DNA of 64,000 nucleotides from Sphingobacteriia bacterium. GTDB taxonomy: Bacteria > Bacteroidota > Bacteroidia > Chitinophagales > Chitinophagaceae. The notes beneath the pieces were generated by a model. The model saw only the letters and a list, made by a program, of their open reading frames with translations, made no database searches and had not been told where the DNA came from. The stretch is from NCBI GenBank assembly GCA_017304675.1, contig JAFKLS010000018.1, forward strand, positions 248,001 to 312,000, given 5' to 3'. The translations under genes were made by a program, and so were the position numbers. Positions within the stretch are counted from its first letter, which is position 1; every line of letters begins with the position of its first letter. This document shows, one piece after another, positions 10,248 to 21,000 of this stretch.

Positions 10248-10493
10248 TTATTGTTCTAATTCATCTGAACGCTCCGGCAAATGATCGTATTCCCCTTTCA
10301 AGGCATAGTAACCAAAGAATAACAATCCAATACCAATAGGAATAAAGATGATGATAAAAACACCCCATTGGATTTTTGTATCAATACCCGGTTTTTTATT
10401 GATCTCGCTAATGGCCGTTTGTAATAAAAACCATATAGACAAGGGGCTAACAAGCATCCATACTATACCGGCATAACGTTTAAACATATTCAT
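10248..10493 (-). CDS. Small two-helix membrane protein, DUF6814-like
   Basis: An 81-residue protein with two predicted transmembrane helices (about 8-28 and 42-66) and a charged C-terminal tail (EYDHLPERSDELEQ). It resembles the short DUF6814 family found beside MFS carriers in Bacteroidota; this assignment is from memory of the family pattern. It is 27 nt downstream of the MFS gene on the same strand and likely cotranscribed. By analogy with YjcH, the small membrane protein encoded with acs and actP in E. coli, it could be an accessory subunit of the neighbouring carrier, but the sequence does not prove that. Confidence 0.6.
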   Translation of the reverse strand: MNMFKRYAGIVWMLVSPLSIWFLLQTAISEINKKPGIDTKIQWGVFIIIFIPIGIGLLFFGYYALKGEYDHLPERSDELEQ

Positions 10494-10520
10494 AAACTTA
10501 TTTTTATACGGTTATTATAA

Positions 10521-12053
10521 TTACTCGCTTACATTCAAATGCCTCTTATTGCTAATATACAATACACCTATAATCATACACAAAGCGGCAACTGATAAAG
10601 GATAGAACAATCCAACCAGTTTATCGTTCGTATAAATGGTCGTTAGCAATGTTGCAATAAAAGGTGTTAACCCGCCAAATACACCATTACCAATATGATA
10701 AGGCAAACTCATAGAAGTGTAGCGGATTTTTGTAGGAAACAATTCTACCAAAAATGCAGCTATTGGCCCATATACCATTGTTACATAAACAATGAGGATA
10801 AAAACAATAAAGACCATTTTCCAATACGTTGCACTGTTTAATGATTTTGATTGTGTTGTAATAGCCCGAAGTGTTTTTTGGCCTGCATTATGATACAAAG
10901 TGTCTGTTTTTACTTCATTAAGTTTTGTTTCATCTGCAAAAAAAGTAGTGATGGTTGTTTTTTTCAATGTGTCTTGCCCGTTAGGTAATAAAGTATAATT
11001 GGATTTGATCTGCTTAAGATCATATATCTCAATCTTGTTGCTGATATCGCTCAATTGTAATAGTTGATTGAATAAAAAACGATAACTTATTACGGCCAAA
11101 AACATTCCTGCTATCATAATCCATTTTCTGCCAATCTTATCGCTCCACCCACCAAATAAAACAAAGAAAGGCGTAGCAAACAAGATAGCCCATATCAAAA
11201 TAGTTCTGGACTGATCAAAATCTATTTTACAAACATTTTCTATAAAAGACTGCGCGTAAAACTGCCCTGTATACCATACCACTCCCTGCCCCATTGTTGC
11301 GCCAAATAAAGCCAGCAGTACCATTTTAAAATTAGCTTTGTGCCCAAAACTTTCTTTAATAGGGTTAAGCGATGTTTTACCTTCTTCTTTAAGTTTTATA
11401 AATAATGGAGACTCGCTCATTTTCATCCTGATATAAATAGACACAAAAACCAGCACAATAGAAATAAGGAAAGGAATGCGCCAACCCCAATCATTGAATT
11501 TGGTGATTGACCTGGCAGCATCTTTATCCAATGCATGCCTGGTTAATAAAATAACACCAAGCGAAATAAATAAACCCAGTGTTGCCGTAGTTTGTATCCA
11601 CGAAGTAAAATAACCCCTCCTGTTTGTAGGTGCATGTTCTGCTACATAAGTAGCGGCACCGCCATATTCTCCACCCAATGCCAGGCCCTGTATCAATCTT
11701 AACAATAAAACCAATAAAGGGGCCGCTACACCTATTGTATCATAATCCGGAATACAGCCAATGGCAAAAGTGCTTCCGCCCATTAATATAAGCGTTAACA
11801 AAAAAGTGTATTTTCTGCCGATCAAATCCCCTAATCTTCCAAACACAATTGCACCGAAAGGCCTAACAATAAAACCTGCCGCAAAAGTGGCCAGTGTAGA
11901 AAGCAATGCCGCAGTAGGGTTGGTTTTTGGAAAAAAATGCGTAGCAATAACAGTAGCCAGGCTTCCGAAAATGTAAAAATCGTACCATTCAATCAGGGTA
12001 CCGAGAGAAGAAGCGCCAATAACCTTCCAGATATTTTTGGTTTCAGACAACAT
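10521..12053 (-). CDS. MFS transporter, metabolite:H+ symporter (MHS) family
   Basis: A 510-residue major facilitator protein with 12 predicted membrane segments. The N-terminus SLGTLIEWYDFYIFG and the loop 2-3 motif GRLGDLIGRKYTF are diagnostic of MHS carriers (ProP, KgtP, ShiA), which import organic acids or osmolytes with protons. An unusually long soluble segment (about 100 residues, polar) separates helices 9 and 10. The ATG at 12053 is chosen over the frame's first Met at 12098 because family members begin close to it. It is divergent from acs, with a palindrome between them, and followed by a small membrane protein, so a monocarboxylate substrate such as acetate is a reasonable but unproven guess. 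Confidence 0.85.
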   Translation of the reverse strand: MLSETKNIWKVIGASSLGTLIEWYDFYIFGSLATVIATHFFPKTNPTAALLSTLATFAAGFIVRPFGAIVFGRLGDLIGRKYTFLLTLILMGGSTFAIGCIPDYDTIGVAAPLLVLLLRLIQGLALGGEYGGAATYVAEHAPTNRRGYFTSWIQTTATLGLFISLGVILLTRHALDKDAARSITKFNDWGWRIPFLISIVLVFVSIYIRMKMSESPLFIKLKEEGKTSLNPIKESFGHKANFKMVLLALFGATMGQGVVWYTGQFYAQSFIENVCKIDFDQSRTILIWAILFATPFFVLFGGWSDKIGRKWIMIAGMFLAVISYRFLFNQLLQLSDISNKIEIYDLKQIKSNYTLLPNGQDTLKKTTITTFFADETKLNEVKTDTLYHNAGQKTLRAITTQSKSLNSATYWKMVFIVFILIVYVTMVYGPIAAFLVELFPTKIRYTSMSLPYHIGNGVFGGLTPFIATLLTTIYTNDKLVGLFYPLSVAALCMIIGVLYISNKRHLNVSE

Positions 12054-12106
12054 GCAAATGATTTTTATGTGTGCGGAAATTAAAGTTTTTTCTTTCAAAT
12101 ACCATC

Positions 12107-12120
12107 ATGCCTTAAGGCAT
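12107..12120. promoter_or_regulatory. Palindrome between MFS and acs, possible operator
   Basis: A perfect 14-bp palindrome (ATGCCTTAAGGCAT) lies in the 122-nt divergent region between the MFS and acs genes. Position fits a shared operator, but no cognate regulator is adjacent. Confidence 0.3.
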
Positions 12121-12175
12121 AATTAGCATGATTTTTTTAGCAGACTTTACTACATTCACGCCTCAAAATATTGCT

Positions 12176-14113
12176 ATGTCGTACCCATATCAGATTAAAT
12201 CCTTCGAAGAATATAAAAAAGCTTACCAAAAAAGTGTGGAAGACCCGGAATCTTTCTGGAGTGAGATTGCCGAAAATTTTGTTTGGAAGAAAAAATGGAA
12301 CAGTGTATTGAACTGGAATTTTGAAGAACCCTGGGTGCAATGGTTTGAAGGCGCCAAACTGAACATTACTGAAAACTGTATAGACAGGCATTTAAAAGAG
12401 CTGGGTGAAAAACCGGCCATTATTTGGGAGCCCAACAATCCCGAAGAAAGAACAAGGATAGTAACCTACAACCGTTTACACAAACGTGTTTGCCAGGTTG
12501 CACAAATGTTAAAGAACAATGGTGTAAAGAAAGGAGACCGTGTTTGTATTTATATGGGAATGGTTCCGGAATTAGCCTATGCCATTTTAGGTTGCGCCAG
12601 AATTGGTGCTATTCATTCAGTGATTTTTGGCGGCTTCTCTGCACAAAGTATTGCAGACAGGTTATACGATGCCAATGCAGAATATATTATTACTTGCGAT
12701 GGAGCCTATCGTGGCGAAAAAATAATTCCTCTGAAAAGTGTAATTGATGATGCATTGATTGGCAACAGGAGTATTAAAAGAGTAATTGTTTATACACGCA
12801 CCAGAACAGCTGTTTCTATGTTAAAAGGAAGAGATGTATGGTGGGAAGATGAAATGCAATATGCAGAAGAGCAGGTTGAAAAAAACGGAATAGTTAGTTT
12901 TCCGGCGGAAACAATGGATGCAGAAGACCCGCTATTTATATTATATACTTCCGGTTCAACAGGTAAACCAAAAGGTGTAGTGCATTCAACCGCAGGTTAT
13001 ATGTTGTGGACCAATTATACTTTTATAAATGTATTTCAATACCGGCAGGGGCAGGTTCATTTCTGCACTGCAGATATAGGATGGATAACCGGCCATAGTT
13101 ACATTGTATACGGCCCATTAAGTGCCGGCGGCACATCTGTAATGTTCGAAGGTGTACCCGCCTGGCCTAATGCCGGCAGGTTTTGGGAGATTGTTGATAA
13201 ATACAAAGTAAACATACTGTATACAGCACCAACAGCAATTCGTTCTTTAATGGGTTTTGGGTTAGAGCCGCTGCAAGGCAAAGACCTTTCATCTTTAGAA
13301 GTATTGGGTACGGTAGGCGAACCCATCAATGAAGAAGCATGGCATTGGTACGATGAACATATCGGTAAGAAAAAATGCCCGATTGTAGATACATGGTGGC
13401 AAACTGAAACCGGTGGTTGTTTAATTTCGAATATGGCAGGTGTAACACCAGCCAAACCAAGCTGGGCAACATTACCCATGCCGGGCGTTCAACCGATTTT
13501 GGTTGATGAAAAAGGAAATGAAGTAACTGAAAAAGATGAGCACGGATTATTGAAAGGCAATCTATGTATTAAAGCGCCATGGCCTGCTATTTTAAGAACA
13601 ACTTACGGAGATCATGAGCGTTGCAGAACCAATTATTTTTCTGCATATAAAGATCTTTATTTTACCGGAGACGGCGCTTTAAAAGATGAGAATGGTTTTT
13701 ACCGCATTACCGGCAGAGTAGATGATGTATTGAATGTAAGCGGGCATCGTATAGGCACTGCTGAAGTTGAAAATGCCATTAACATGCATGCAGGAGTGGT
13801 GGAAAGTGCTGTGGTGGGTTATCCGCACGATATAAAAGGGCAGGGCATCTATGCTTTTGTAATTGATAACAATACGCATGGTGATGAAGAACTGACCAGA
13901 AAAGATATTTTACAAACCGTAAGCAGAATTATTGGCCCTATTGCCAAGCCAGATAAAATACAGTTTGTAAAAGGGCTGCCTAAAACAAGAAGTGGTAAAA
14001 TAATGCGTAGAATATTGCGAAAGATAGCTGAGGGAGATTTATCGAATATCGGAGATACATCAACTTTATTGGATCCAACAGTTGTTGATGATATTAAAAA
14101 CGGTAAACTATAA
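12176..14113 (+). CDS. acs: Acetyl-CoA synthetase (AMP-forming)
   Basis: A 645-residue adenylate-forming enzyme that activates acetate to acetyl-CoA via acetyl-AMP. The N-terminal ACAS_N region (FWSEIAENF...WFEGAKLNITENCIDRHL) is followed by the core: phosphate loop YTSGSTGKPKG, WWQTETGG, and YFTGDGALKDENGFYRITGRVDDV. The C-terminal PKTRSGKIMRRILRK holds the catalytic Lys that is regulated by acetylation in this family. Length is typical. The ATG at 12176 begins the conserved MSYPYQIKSFEEY; another in-frame ATG at 12128 would add 16 residues. It is divergent from an MFS carrier and ends at a strong terminator. Confidence 0.96.
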   Translation: MSYPYQIKSFEEYKKAYQKSVEDPESFWSEIAENFVWKKKWNSVLNWNFEEPWVQWFEGAKLNITENCIDRHLKELGEKPAIIWEPNNPEERTRIVTYNRLHKRVCQVAQMLKNNGVKKGDRVCIYMGMVPELAYAILGCARIGAIHSVIFGGFSAQSIADRLYDANAEYIITCDGAYRGEKIIPLKSVIDDALIGNRSIKRVIVYTRTRTAVSMLKGRDVWWEDEMQYAEEQVEKNGIVSFPAETMDAEDPLFILYTSGSTGKPKGVVHSTAGYMLWTNYTFINVFQYRQGQVHFCTADIGWITGHSYIVYGPLSAGGTSVMFEGVPAWPNAGRFWEIVDKYKVNILYTAPTAIRSLMGFGLEPLQGKDLSSLEVLGTVGEPINEEAWHWYDEHIGKKKCPIVDTWWQTETGGCLISNMAGVTPAKPSWATLPMPGVQPILVDEKGNEVTEKDEHGLLKGNLCIKAPWPAILRTTYGDHERCRTNYFSAYKDLYFTGDGALKDENGFYRITGRVDDVLNVSGHRIGTAEVENAINMHAGVVESAVVGYPHDIKGQGIYAFVIDNNTHGDEELTRKDILQTVSRIIGPIAKPDKIQFVKGLPKTRSGKIMRRILRKIAEGDLSNIGDTSTLLDPTVVDDIKNGKL

Positions 14114-14137
14114 CTCAATTGTTCAACAATAAAAAAA

Positions 14138-14162
14138 GCATCTCTTTGGAGATGCTTTTTTT
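14138..14162 (+). terminator. Intrinsic terminator after acs (likely bidirectional)
   Basis: A 7-bp perfect stem (GCATCTC/GAGATGC) with a 4-nt loop is flanked by an A run on the left and a T run on the right, so it can serve acs and the convergent transporter gene. Confidence 0.9.
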
Positions 14163-14179
14163 ATACATTTTCAGGCGCA

Positions 14180-15682
14180 TTATTGCTCCATTAGTTTTTT
14201 CAATTTAGAAGAGATCAAAAATAAAATGATAGACGCTGCTCCTGCCATAAACACAAACAACATAAAGAAATCGTATAAGTTGCTCATATGGTATCCCAGG
14301 AAAGATGTTGTTTTACCGCCATCCGGGTATAAAGAACTTAATACACCCGCCAATTTATTACCAAAGGCATTGGCAGTAAACCAAACCGCCATTAACAAAG
14401 AAGAATATTTTAAAGGAGACAATTGGTTTACTAAAGATAAACCGATTGGTGATAAACATAATTCGCCGGCAGTATGCAAGGCATACATTCCTACTAACCA
14501 GATCATACTTACTTTAATGCCCGATTGAACGTCTTTTACACCGAATGCTATCCATAAATAACCTAATGCCAATAAAAATAAACCGAGTGCCATTTTAAAT
14601 GGAGATTTCGGTTCTCTCTTTCCCAACTTTAACCAAAACCATGCAAAGAAAGGCGCAAACAATACAACAAAAGTTGAGTTTAATGATTGAAACCAGCTTG
14701 CCGGAACAGTAAAGAACCCGAGATCTCTTTGTGTTTGTTCCGATGCAAAAAATGTTAAAGATGCGCCTGCCTGTTCAAAAGCACCCCAGAAAAAGATTAC
14801 GAAAAAACAGATGAGAAAAATAACCGCCACTTTTTCTTTTTCAATCTTGGTAAGCTTTTTATCAGAAAAAACAATTAAAGGAATACCAATAAAACAAGCG
14901 CTCAGTAAATAAAAAAGATAATTGTATTTGGCATCTAAATAAAATAAGCCGATAAAAATCAGGGCCAATACTGTCATTCCCAAAACCACAACAATAGGCG
15001 ATAACAATGATTTTGGCGATTTTTCCGGCACTGTACCCAATTGTTTTCCTTCCGTATCAACAACATATTTTGCCTGAAATAGTTTTTGAACAATAACACT
15101 GATTACCATTCCTATTCCACCAACCAAAAAAGCCCACCTGAAATCGGCAGGGTTTCCGGTATCGCCAAACAAACCACACAGGAACGGGCCAAAAGCGCCA
15201 CCAACATTAATTCCCATGTAAAAAATGGTATATGCCGCATCTTTTCTTTTATCGCCATGCGGGTACAACTGGCCAACTAATGAAGAAATATTCGGTTTAA
15301 AAAAACCGTTACCCGTAATCATCAATCCCAATCCGGAGAAAAATAAAACAGAAGATATTTGCGGTGATGATTGATATAAAGATCCGCATGCAAACAAAAC
15401 CAATTCGCCAATGGCCATTACAATACCTCCTGTAATAATGGAACGGTTATTACCCCAATATTTATCGGCCATAAAACCACCAATTAATGGCGACAGATAT
15501 ACGAGGCTTAAATAACTGCCATACAGGTTAGAGGCAAAAGCATGATCAAACAACAAAGCCTTGGTCATGAATAATACCAAAATGGCCCGCATACCATAAA
15601 AATTAAAACGTTCCCACATTTCTGTAGCGAACAATACATACAAACCTTTCGGATGCTTTGCAGCGGGGGTTGTTTGAGCCAT
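14180..15682 (-). CDS. POT/PTR family proton-dependent oligopeptide transporter
   Basis: A polytopic inner-membrane protein of about 500 residues with the POT signature EMWERFNFYGMRAILVLF near the N-terminus (the ExxERF motif of proton coupling) and FYMGINVGGAFGPFLCG, the second family signature. Family knowledge: symport of di- and tripeptides with protons, the DtpA/PepT group. It fits with the dipeptidyl peptidase elsewhere in the window in a peptide-using lifestyle. The ATG at 15682 gives MAQTTPAAKHPKGLYVLF; an ATG 24 nt upstream is also possible. It is convergent with acs and divergent from purD. Confidence 0.93.
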   Translation of the reverse strand: MAQTTPAAKHPKGLYVLFATEMWERFNFYGMRAILVLFMTKALLFDHAFASNLYGSYLSLVYLSPLIGGFMADKYWGNNRSIITGGIVMAIGELVLFACGSLYQSSPQISSVLFFSGLGLMITGNGFFKPNISSLVGQLYPHGDKRKDAAYTIFYMGINVGGAFGPFLCGLFGDTGNPADFRWAFLVGGIGMVISVIVQKLFQAKYVVDTEGKQLGTVPEKSPKSLLSPIVVVLGMTVLALIFIGLFYLDAKYNYLFYLLSACFIGIPLIVFSDKKLTKIEKEKVAVIFLICFFVIFFWGAFEQAGASLTFFASEQTQRDLGFFTVPASWFQSLNSTFVVLFAPFFAWFWLKLGKREPKSPFKMALGLFLLALGYLWIAFGVKDVQSGIKVSMIWLVGMYALHTAGELCLSPIGLSLVNQLSPLKYSSLLMAVWFTANAFGNKLAGVLSSLYPDGGKTTSFLGYHMSNLYDFFMLFVFMAGAASIILFLISSKLKKLMEQ

Positions 15683-15786
15683 AAGCTTAGCTGTTTTTGT
15701 TTTCAATCGTTAAGCCGCCAAAATAAGCATTAATCAGCAATAAAAATTGGCAAATGCAATTTACTTTCGCAGCCAATTCGAACATC

Positions 15787-17064
15787 ATGAACATTTTACT
15801 TCTTGGCAGCGGCGGACGCGAACATGCACTGGCATGGAAAATTGCACAGAGCTATCATTGCAACCAGTTATACATAGCTCCCGGCAATCCCGGTACCGCA
15901 CAATGCGGAATAAATATCAATATCGGAATCACAGATTTTGAAAGCATTTATAATTTCTGTTTACAAAACAGCATTGATATTTTAGTGGTAGGGCCTGAAG
16001 AACCTTTAGTAAAAGGCATTTACGATTATATGGCCGAAACAGGTTGGAAAGGTTTTGTTGTTGGCCCAAGCAAAGAGGCAGCGCAGTTAGAGGGAAGCAA
16101 AGCATTCTCTAAAAAATTCATGCAACGTCACCATATACCTACCGCTGCCTATGCAGAGTTTACCAAAGAAAATTTTGAAGAAGGAAAACAATATATTGCT
16201 CAACATAGTTTACCGGTTGTTTTAAAAGCAGATGGTTTGGCCGCCGGAAAAGGTGTAGTGATCAGCAACACGCATGAAGACGCTTTAAGGGTTTTTGAAG
16301 AAATGATCATTCATCAGCAATTCGGCGAAGCGAGCAGTAAAGTGGTTATTGAGGAGTTTTTAAACGGTATTGAAGTGAGTGTTTTTGCATTAACCAATGG
16401 AAGAGATTATCAAATTATAGGCCATGCAAAAGATTATAAGCGCATTGGCGAAGGAGATACCGGCCTGAATACAGGAGGCATGGGCTGTGTTACGCCTGTT
16501 CCCTTTATGGATGAAGTATTTATGCAAAAAGTGGAAGAAAAAATTGTTAAGCCAACAGTTAACGGGTTGGCAAAAGAAAATCTTATTTACAATGGCTTTA
16601 TCTTTTTTGGGTTGATGAATATTAACGGAGAGCCTTATGTAATTGAGTACAATTGCAGAATGGGTGATCCTGAAACAGAAGTGGTAATGCCAAGATTGTA
16701 CACAGATATTGTAGGATTGTTTGCTGCAATGGATAATGGAACACTGGCAGATGCCAACATTAGCTATAATGAAGGAAGCTATGCAACAGTAATGGCAGTA
16801 AGTGGAGGCTACCCCGGCGAGTACAAAAAAGATTATGGAATTGAAGGTTTAACAAATACTGCCACTTACAAACATTCTATCGTATTCCATGCAGGAACAA
16901 AACAAAACGGGGATGAGATTGTAACCAATGGCGGAAGGGTGTTAACCGTTACGTCTCAAGGCAATAGCTTACAGGAAGCTGTTGCCACCTCAAAAGAAAT
17001 ACTACAACAAATATCTTTTGAAGGCATGTATTTTAGAAAAGACATTGGCTACGAGTTTGAATAA
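15787..17064 (+). CDS. purD: Phosphoribosylamine-glycine ligase
   Basis: A 425-residue ATP-grasp enzyme of purine synthesis, joining phosphoribosylamine and glycine to make GAR. The N-domain begins NILLLGSGGREHALAWK; the ATP-grasp segment contains PVVLKADGLAAGKGVV; the metal-binding end is YNCRMGDPETEVVMPRL. Length is normal. The ATG at 15787 is chosen because it starts exactly at the conserved beta strand; the open frame upstream to 15754 carries no family similarity. A degenerate -7 element (TACTTTCG) lies about 20 nt upstream. No other pur genes are in the window. Confidence 0.96.
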   Translation: MNILLLGSGGREHALAWKIAQSYHCNQLYIAPGNPGTAQCGININIGITDFESIYNFCLQNSIDILVVGPEEPLVKGIYDYMAETGWKGFVVGPSKEAAQLEGSKAFSKKFMQRHHIPTAAYAEFTKENFEEGKQYIAQHSLPVVLKADGLAAGKGVVISNTHEDALRVFEEMIIHQQFGEASSKVVIEEFLNGIEVSVFALTNGRDYQIIGHAKDYKRIGEGDTGLNTGGMGCVTPVPFMDEVFMQKVEEKIVKPTVNGLAKENLIYNGFIFFGLMNINGEPYVIEYNCRMGDPETEVVMPRLYTDIVGLFAAMDNGTLADANISYNEGSYATVMAVSGGYPGEYKKDYGIEGLTNTATYKHSIVFHAGTKQNGDEIVTNGGRVLTVTSQGNSLQEAVATSKEILQQISFEGMYFRKDIGYEFE

Positions 17065-17072
17065 ATTTTACT

Positions 17073-18023
17073 TTAGTCCGATTGTGTAAACGTTATAGAT
17101 TGCCTGTGATAATATTTTACCCTTCTGTTATGACTTATTGCGGGCTGCCATTTAGGAGATTTTTTAATTACAGCGAGTGCAATATCATTAAACGGTTTAA
17201 AGAATGGTGTTACTATTTCTACATTTTCAATGTTACCATCCTCGTCAACCACAAAATCTACCGTTACGGCTGCAATGTCTGAATTAACAATTTGGTAATT
17301 GCTTGGAAAGAACAACTTTCTTTGCAAATATTTCGTCCAAGCACTAATACTTCCGTTAAACAAGGCCTCTCTATCCTTATTGTTTATGGTATCCACTGCA
17401 TTACCATTTTCATCAGAATAAACTTTTGAAAGCAGATTGCCCTCAGCATCATATTTTTCGCGGGAAGCAACCGCTCCGTTTTTATGGTAAAATTGCCATG
17501 CTCCTACAAACTTATTTGCACGATTATAACGCCCTGCAGAAGCTAGCTGACCATTATCGTACCACGAAACATAGGTTGCATATTTTTCAGTAATGTCTAC
17601 TGAATCTTTAATCGATCCATTCAGGTACCATGATTTGCAAATACCCACTTTTCCCCCTGAAATATATTCAGAAGAATCATTCATCATACCGTTTTCATAA
17701 AAACTTAACCACACTCCTTCCTTTTTGTTATTTACATATTTACCGTAAGATTTAAGCTTACCACTTGGATAAAAGAAATAAAAAAAGCCATCCTTAATTT
17801 TGCCGCCCGTATCGCTATACTTTCCCACCATTTGAACAGTTTTCTGTTCATTCAAAAAAAAGTCATTAACAACCCAACCGGAATCAGTATTCTGCATCAT
17901 CGAAAAAAAGCGGGCATGTGCCAAATCACTTAACTTCCAGTTATAATCAAAAAACCTTTCAATTTTCTGTGTGTTTCCTGTAAATACATAAAAGCAAAAC
18001 GATAACACTAAAAAAATGCGCAT
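17073..18023 (-). CDS. Exported MORN-repeat protein with TonB-like C-terminal domain
   Basis: A 316-residue protein with a signal peptide (to about residue 19). From about 70 to 200 it has repeated MORN_2-type units (G-x-W-x-x-[FY]-x-x-N-G-x-x). The C-terminal 90 residues look like a TonB C-terminal fold (VDFVVDEDGNIENVEIV...FNDIALAVIKKSPKWQPA). Family knowledge: such proteins are common in Bacteroidota; the MORN part forms beta hairpins and the TonB_C part may bind an outer-membrane partner. No TonB box receptor or ExbBD genes are nearby, and there is no membrane anchor, so energy transduction is unlikely. Function is unknown. It is convergent with purD. Confidence 0.75.
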   Translation of the reverse strand: MRIFLVLSFCFYVFTGNTQKIERFFDYNWKLSDLAHARFFSMMQNTDSGWVVNDFFLNEQKTVQMVGKYSDTGGKIKDGFFYFFYPSGKLKSYGKYVNNKKEGVWLSFYENGMMNDSSEYISGGKVGICKSWYLNGSIKDSVDITEKYATYVSWYDNGQLASAGRYNRANKFVGAWQFYHKNGAVASREKYDAEGNLLSKVYSDENGNAVDTINNKDREALFNGSISAWTKYLQRKLFFPSNYQIVNSDIAAVTVDFVVDEDGNIENVEIVTPFFKPFNDIALAVIKKSPKWQPAISHNRRVKYYHRQSITFTQSD

Positions 18024-18081
18024 TGTTTATGAGTTTGGGCTCTCAAATATATTGAGCCTTAAATAAGCTATAAAAAATAAA

Positions 18082-21000
18082 TTACATATTCCTTCTATAC
18101 TGTCCACCCACTTCATATAAAGCATGGGTAATTTGCCCGAGCGAACAATATTTTACCGTTTCCATTAATTCATCAAATAAATTACCGTTATTGATAGCAA
18201 CAAGTTTTAATGATTTTAATTTTTCTTCAACAATTGCTGCATTGCGTTGATGGAATGCTTTCAAATTATGAATCTGTTGTTCTTTTTCTTCTTTGGTTGA
18301 ACGGATCACTTCATTCGGAACAACGGTTGGTGATCCTTTTTTATTGAGGAAAGTATTCACACCTACGATTGGCAATTCACCTGTATGTTTCAACATTTCA
18401 TAATGCAAACTCTCTTCTTGAATTTTATTTCGTTGATACATTCTTTCCATTGCACCCAACACGCCACCACGTTCTGTAATTCTATCGAACTCCATCAAAA
18501 CAGCTTCTTCAACCAAATCCGTTAATTCTTCCACAGCAAAACTTCCCTGAATAAAATTCTCTGTTTTTGCAGAACCTAATTCACGATTAATAATTAACTG
18601 AATGGCCATGGCTCTTCTCACACTTTCTTCTGTGGGTGTGGTGATGGCTTCGTCGTAAGCATTGGTATGAAGTGAATTACAATTATCATAAATCGCATAC
18701 AAAGCCTGCAATGTTGTTCTGATATCATTAAAATCTATTTCCTGTGCATGCAAACTTCTTCCGCTGGTTTGAATATGATATTTCAATTTTTGCGAACGTT
18801 CATTGGCATTGTATTTCAGCTTCATAGCTTTAGCCCAGATTCTTCTGGCAACTCTTCCAATTACACTATACTCAGGATCCATTCCATTGCTGAAAAAGAA
18901 AGAAAGATTGGGTGCAAAATCATCAATATGCATTCCCCTGCTTAAATAATATTCTACATAAGTAAATCCATTGGCCAATGTAAACGCCAGTTGTGTAATG
19001 GGATTTGCACCTGCTTCTGCAATATGATACCCGCTGATGCTAACACTATAAAAATTCCTTACGTTATTATCTATAAAATACTGTTGCACATCGCCCATCA
19101 ACTTCAATGCAAACTCGGTTGAAAATATACAGGTATTTTGCGCCTGATCTTCTTTTAAAATATCGGCCTGTACTGTTCCTCTTACCTGCAACAGTGCTTC
19201 CGCCTTTATTTTTTCGTATACATCTTTTGGCAACACTTCATCACCACTCAATCCTAATAATTTCAACCCTAATCCATTATTTCCTTCAGGCAATCTTTCA
19301 GGCGATGAAGGATTGTAATAAGTTGGTTTATTTTGGGCTTTGAATTTTGTTTCAATGAAACTATTCACCATTGACCATTGACCATTGTCTGTTATCCACT
19401 TCTCGCACAACTGATCAATTGCCGCATTTAAAAAGAAAGCCAAGATTATCGGAGCCGGTCCGTTAATGGTCATGCTTACAGAGGTTTTAGGATTGCATAA
19501 ATCAAAACCGCTGTATAATTTTTTTGCATCATCAACTGTTGCCACACTAACGCCGCTGTTGCCCACCTTTCCATAAATATCGGGTCTGAAATCCGGGTCT
19601 TCGCCGTATAAAGTAACACTGTCAAATGCAGTACTTAAACGAATGGCAGGCTGACCGAGTGAAACATAATGAAAACGTTTATTGGTTCTTTCCGGGCCGC
19701 CTTCTCCTGCAAACATTCTTGTTGGATCTTCGCCTTCACGCTTCAATTCAAAAACGCCACTGGTGTAAGGAAATTCTCCGGGGATATTTTCCTGCAATTG
19801 CCATTTTAAAATATCACCCCAATCCTTATACTTTGGCAACACTACTTTCTTAATCTTCGAACCACTCAGCGAAGTAGTAACCATTTGTTGTTTAATGGTT
19901 TTATTTCTTACAACATATTCAAAATTATCCTTGCTATATTTTTCCTGTAAGGAGTTCCATCCAACAATTAATTTTTGATTATCGGAATGAAGTTGTGATT
20001 GAAGTTGCTGTTGTAACCCTGTCAGCACTTGTAAGTCTGACAGCGGTTGATTCAACATTTTTATCGTTCCATCCAGTTGATACAATTTACTTGCAACAGC
20101 ACTTTGCTCATTCACCCATTTATCATAATTTCTATTGCCATCTGCTATCTCGCTTAAATAGCGAACACGTTTCGGAGGAATGATCTGCGATTTATTGGTT
20201 GTATCTTTTGTATGTGAATGATGTTCAATATTTCCAAAATCAACGCCGGTTTTTTCTTTGATAACATCAATAATTTTTTCAAACAATTCATTTACGCCTG
20301 CATCATTAAACTGTGCCGCAATGGTTCCAACAATTGGCAAGTCCTCATCTTTTGCAGTAAATAAATTATGATTTCGTTTGAATTGCTTTCTAACATCGTG
20401 CAATGCATCTAAAGCACCAGCCTTATCAAATTTATTAATGCAAACCACATCTGCATAATCTAACATGTTGATCTTCTCTAATTGAGATGCTGCGCCATAT
20501 TCCGGCGTCATCACATACATGCTCACATCACAGTAATCTAAAATAGAAGCATCGCTTTGTCCAACACCTGCACTTTCTAAAATAATGAAATCGAATCCGG
20601 CAGATTTACAAATATTGATAGCATCTTGTACGTGTTTACTCAACGCAGTATTATCATCTCTTGTTGCAAGTGAACGCATATAAGCTCTCGGATGCGCAAT
20701 GGCATTCATTCTAATCCTGTCGCCCAGCAAAGCACCGCCTGTTTTTTTCTTGGATGGGTCTACAGAAATAACGGCAATCGTTTTTGTTGCAAAAGCATTT
20801 AAATACCTGCGAACAATTTCATCTGTAACAGAGCTTTTTCCTGCGCCACCGGTTCCGGTAATTCCAAGAACAGGAATAGTGTTGATTTCCGGTTTCTGGT
20901 TTTCTATTTGATGAATGATCTCATCATACTTTTTTTCTGCTTCTGCCAAAGTAATGGCCCTTGCTATTTTCCTTACATCTTTCACTTCACCCAAACACAT

